In this document: positions 60,155-64,000 of the stretch, piece by piece | Numbering within the stretch: position 1 is the first letter of the stretch | Layout of the letters: the number at the start of each line of letters is the position of its first letter | DNA from: Cryptomeria japonica | Lineage: Eukaryota > Streptophyta > Pinopsida > Cupressales > Cupressaceae | Direction: 5' to 3' | DNA: 64,000 bases | Assembly: GCF_030272615.1 (NCBI RefSeq) | Contig: NW_026728903.1 | Location: 393,501-457,500, forward strand | Translations under genes and position numbers: made by a program | Notes under the pieces: model-generated | The model's database searches: none | Seen by the model: the letters and a program-made list of their open reading frames with translations, nothing else | Told to the model about the DNA's origin: nothing

Positions 60155-60936
60155 TGTTAGATGCAATGAAAATCCCAAAGACACTGAGAGGGGGGGTGAA
60201 TCAGTGTCTAACCAGTTAATGGAATATTTGAACTTATTTATAACTTTGGAACTTAAATTAATGTACTGGTAAAAAAGAAATAATGCAGTAAAGAGAAATA
60301 ACACAGACAACATAAATGCACACCATAACACAAAATATTTTGGCGATGAAACCCAATGTGGGAAAAACCTCGGTGGGATTTGTGACCCACAATATTTACT
60401 CACTGGACAATATGAATAAATATTACTTACAATAGGGGCCTGCACATGCAGGAGGGCCAACAACCTAGATCTCACTTCTTAATAGAAGAGTCTCACTGAC
60501 TACAAAATGGATAATTAAATCCAATACAATGTATTGCTCAAAATAGCATCTCTAATGCTTGGTTCAATACTGGTTTAAGCTCACTTAGATACCTTAACAA
60601 AAAAACTTTCGCTGTCTTTACATGTACCAATAATAATAAGCACCTATCCTTCTATATTCAAAATGATCTATAAGATCTCATACATATATGAGTCTTTACA
60701 ATACATCATGCTGGCTTACAAATAAATAATTACATTTACAATACAATTCATATAAACAAAAATTTGTCTCATGTCAGCTTGAGAGCCGATATACTTCATT
60801 GTTGGTGTAATCTAGATGCCAGTGAATGTGTCTGCTAGTGTCGGTGCCTGCCGGTGCTTGTGTATAAAATTGTTACTAGTTGGTTGCCATCAATGACAAC
60901 ATCAACCATATTCTCATAGAGTGTAGAATGCCAACA
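60155..60936 (-). repeat. Copia-type 5' LTR
   Basis: 782 bp, TGTTGGCATT at 60936 to CATCTAACA at 60155 on the minus strand. Contains ATATATGAG and a G-run near 60190. Confidence 0.9.
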
Positions 60937-60943
60937 CATACAC

Positions 60944-61622
60944 TCAAACTTGAAACCAATTATGTTCAAGTACATTCATATCTACTTTGGACAAGCAAAC
61001 CACAATTTCCACACCTCCAACTTTATCGTATGAATCAAATAAGATCATAAGGCCTTCTATGAGCATTAATCAAGGACCTACATACACTGGGTCACCCATT
61101 CCAAAATGCATTTCTACATATGGGCAACAAGGATTTCAAAAGTCATATAGGCTTTTCTTGATTTATCAGATCCATTTACCTTTGACTTTAGTTCTTGTAA
61201 AAATATTGTATCAAAATGAAACTTCTTTTCTATTCGACTGGACATTATACATTATTGGAGAGTGCTCATCAAATATATTATTATATTTATAATGATCAAA
61301 ACATGGCTGCAGAGGATCTCTTGCATTTAATAAAGATTGGCCATGTACTAGAGGTAGACTACTCTCTCCTCTAATAATTTTACCCCACAAATTCATAAAA
61401 AATGTAGCTGCTTGTCCATCTGCAACATGATGATGAATAGCTAGGTCTATCACCAACCCTCCACAAGTAAATTGAGTAAACTACATAAACAAATATTGTT
61501 AGTTTTAAAGAATAACTAAAACAATTCTTACAATACCTGCATGATTAAGAGCTCATTGACCACGATGGATGTGGGTGGCACCAACTCAAGGAGGAATGAA
61601 AAGGGATCGAAGGGCATTGCAT
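60944..61622 (-). pseudogene. BAHD acyltransferase pseudogene
   Basis: Paralogue of the gene at 52596 on the opposite strand. Exon 1 survives only as its last part (61622-61537, MPFDPFSFLLELVPPTS to LLIMQ). The intron (61536-61481) keeps GT-AG ends, and exon 2 starts at 61480. HHHVADG is intact near 61433. After FEILVAHM a TAG replaces a Trp codon, then an internal deletion of about 340 bp joins directly to HFGMGDPVYVGP, followed by a TGA. The 3' end and stop are at 60946-60944. The 5' part of exon 1 is replaced by LTR-like sequence from 61623. The HFGMG variant is shared with the intact gene. Confidence 0.88.
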
Positions 61623-62072
61623 CCTTGTGGTGATTTTATAAACACAACATCTACAAATGCTAGCCTGGCTAACTAACCAACCCAAACAACTATCCTTGTG
61701 GTGCTTTTATAAACACAAGCTCCCACAAAACCACCAAGTGGTATTACATCAAACAATGTGCCCAAAACCATGTGACAATAAAATATAATATTTTTCCTAC
61801 CTACCCTTGACCCACATTTAATATTGGGTACTTCATCACAATTAAATTCTCCAATATTAAATAAATATAATATAATAATATCAATGTGTCAATACAACTC
61901 ATCAAGTGGTTACAAGAATATTTCAAGGGAATCTCTACATGTTGTATGTCCTCCTAGGTGCAACAATATGATATGATATTACAATATAATTCCATGTCCA
62001 CCTCACACAATAATAAAATAATACATCAATAAAACATTATTATGCAAGTTTTACAACACCATTTTCCCAACA
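61623..62072 (-). repeat. Truncated copia LTR
   Basis: The minus strand starts TGTTGGGAAAATGGTG at 62072, the same start as the LTR at 37668, and runs into the broken BAHD exon at 61622. A 26-bp text, ATCCTTGTGGTG followed by TTTTATAAACACA, occurs at 61621 and 61691. TTTATAAAAGC is a possible TATA box. No internal element sequence follows. Confidence 0.6.
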
Positions 62073-64000
62073 ACATTGATGTGAACAACATCTTTTATAA
62101 CAAAAAGGGTTTAAAAATTAATCCCCTTCCAAGTTGGCCAGTCAATAGGAAAATTGGAAGAAATACAATGTTTGATAATAATCTTCTAGGCTTCATTGCC
62201 AAAAAATGGCATGAATAATCAACTTGTCACAAAGGGCAATACCTTGTTGTTGAGGAGATAGGATTCCAAGACCTCCAAAGTCACTAGGGCTTCATGTATT
62301 TTAATTTTATTGACCTAAAAAATGGAATGGCCGATGTTTTGTGATCTACATGGGTTTTATGTCTTCCTTTCTTACTATGTGCTTTTTCATCAACTTTGTG
62401 TCATACTACATTAAGTATAGGATTCTTTTAGTTTCCCAATGGCCTCAATCAGCCTCAACACAATAGTTTCTACTAGTGTTGATGCTTTGGTGACTAACAA
62501 TAATGACCCATGTGAACAAAAGTTCCAAGAAATTTGTGCCCAAAGTGTATCGTGGATCTAAAAATTCCCGTGGGATGCCAAGTAAGGAAAATCAAGAAGA
62601 GATGAGGGTGTGCCAATGGAAAAGTGGATAAGTGTTTCTATGGTTGAACTATCAATAATTTGTTGTTATACTAGTGATATGAATTTCTAAGAATTTCTTT
62701 TTAGCTTCGTATGAATTAAAGACTACTACAAAGCAATCAGTTGAGAAAAGATGAAAGAAACAAGATGCATACCATTCTCCAAAAATCCATTTTGGAAGGG
62801 CTAAAGAGATGTGGTCCCTCCCCAAAAATGGACGAAAAGGGTATTTTGCTAAAGGTCTCTACTCATAAATTCTAGAGGAGGATCAATCAGAGAAATTGTA
62901 GGAATAAGTCTCCAAGGTTTGGTGTACAAAAAATGTTGAGAGGGAGAGTTCCCTAGTCCAAACATTCATTTTCCTTTAAGAAACTCTATTTTTGCAATCT
63001 TTGCTAGTGAACCAATAAAAAGTATTTCTTTGATTAGAGTGGTAACTTTCCCATACAATTTTGACTAAGCTTTTGGAAAAAAAATGGGAATGGAAGTGAT
63101 GAGAAAACCCCTAAAGTTTGTTTTGATCTGGAAATCATGTATTAGAGAATATCTTCAATAGGAAAGATGGGCCAACTTTATTTGAAACCCTTGATTTTTG
63201 CAAAGATGCCATGTCTTTTCCTACATTAAAACCTTGATTAGAATGTCAAAATCCAAGGCAATCCCACGAGCTCTGAATTATGTCTCTTCCTACTTTGAGA
63301 CCTTGATGAGAGTGTCAAAATGCAAGATGGTCCTATGATCTCTCAAAAAGTTATTATTTCCTTTGTAGGGTTAGGAAGGAGGAAGAAGGAAAGAACTTGT
63401 CAACCCAATGTCTATTATAAATGCCCATTTTGACACATGATGTTGTTTCTTTGGTAATGGAAACCTATTCTCAAGAAAATATTCAAAGTCTAAAGCGTTC
63501 GCCCATACCTGGGGCTTCTTCTTCCTTTCCACATTGTTGCATTATAGGTGCTCCTTATTCCTCTCCATAATTATTAAAAGATATAATAATGTATTCTTCA
63601 TCAAAAGTCTACTAATTTTATCTTCGTATCACACAAAATAATCATATAATTGAAACTAAGATAAATTATCCTACTAGGGGAGACTAGCTCAACCTCGAAC
63701 ATGAAACTATAAGTATATAACAAGCCTTGGATGAAGGGAGAAGAGCTCAACAATTGAACAAAAGAAAACATAACACAATGGGCCGAAGATTTATGAATTC
63801 AGATAAGAAGTGGGAGCCATGCTCAAGCATTGAGTAACCCATAAGATATATTAAATGAATAATATACAAACATAAACCTGAGAGGAGCCAAATATTGAAC
63901 ATAAAACCACATACAAAACCTAAAAAAGAACCAGCCTTCACATAGTGAGATATATAAAACATGACGAGAGACCTATACAAGTACCTCAAACAAGTAGGAA
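62073..64000. other. Mostly unidentified; possible LINE RT remnant
   Basis: No intact gene. On the minus strand at about 62285-62195 the text reads DFGGLGILSPQQQGIALCDK followed by LIIHAIFW, resembling the GGLG-xx-P-xx-Q-x-x-AL segment near the end of plant LINE reverse transcriptases; frames on both sides are broken. 63240-63370 repeats the phrase CCTTGATNAGANTGTCAAAA twice about 68 bp apart. The 63747-63989 minus ORF is hydrophobic with no known domain. Confidence 0.35.

Larger units (their letters stand above)
54672..60936 (-). mobile_element. Non-autonomous copia-type element with foreign ORF
   Basis: 6265 bp, flanked by CATAC at 54667-54671 and 60937-60941. LTRs are 60155-60936 (5') and 54672-55480 (3'), both starting TGTTGGCATTCTACACTCTA on the minus strand. 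Primer site TGGTATCAGAGTC (60153-60141) is complementary to initiator Met tRNA, and the polypurine tract AAAGGGGGAGAT is at 55481-55492. Inside are a gag remnant with three zinc knuckles (about 60083-59100) and a ~1,000-codon frame (58721-55640) that is not retroviral. No protease, integrase, reverse transcriptase or RNase H was found. Stops in both frames are TAG or TAA only. Confidence 0.92.

Noticed and set aside
63747-63989. Small membrane-protein gene
   Set aside because: Hydrophobic ORF with no conserved features and no start context or neighbours to support it.

Overview
This is plant nuclear DNA from a large, repeat-rich genome. The evidence is nested plant-type LTR retrotransposons of both Ty1/copia and Ty3/gypsy kinds, plant-type introns, and a plant-only BAHD acyltransferase gene. 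A gymnosperm such as a conifer is plausible given the density of old, broken, nested elements around one small gene, but this is inference; the window alone does not fix the species. Only one gene looks intact: a two-exon BAHD acyltransferase at 52596-53939. Nearly everything else is repeat or transposon remnant.

Layout. 1-467 and 9054-10010 are gene-free and may be two halves of one old LTR. Between them, 468-9053 is a tandem array of a ~1.95 kb unit (about 4.4 copies), each full copy carrying a primer-binding-site-like sequence on the minus strand. 10011-14438 is a block of short, partly palindromic satellite with a higher-order period near 600 bp. It is bounded by a GA microsatellite on the left, a CT microsatellite on the right, and outside those by two copies of a 37-bp double palindrome. 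14517-19693 holds two convergent, decayed genes of unknown family: one ORF at 14718-15393 and a six-exon gene at 17234-19155 minus. They are separated by ~355-bp tandem repeats and surrounded by more copies of the GATATC-centred palindrome. This may be an unclassified DNA transposon.

19900-50247 is a stack of LTR retrotransposons. A copia element (20580-26581, plus) appears to sit inside a minus-strand gypsy element (20432-28411). A second copia remnant (28425-39848, plus) is split by a complete gypsy element (28863-36635, minus, target duplication GATAT) and by a solo LTR of the same gypsy family (38448-39678, ATATT). Two more gypsy elements follow (39849-44747 and 44748-50247, both minus); the first is split by a solo copia-type LTR (40960-42169, TAAAC). 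The gypsy elements encode gag and protease but show no reverse transcriptase or integrase.

50248-62072 is the BAHD locus. The forward gene faces degraded minus-strand paralogues at 54530-54671 and 60944-61622. Between these lies a non-autonomous copia-type element (54672-60936, target duplication CATAC) that carries a gag and a long non-retroviral reading frame but no pol. 62073-64000 has little recognisable beyond a possible LINE reverse-transcriptase remnant.

In-frame stops in several of these dead reading frames are mostly TAG or TAA. That is the pattern expected if glutamine codons were lost by C-to-T deamination of methylated DNA.
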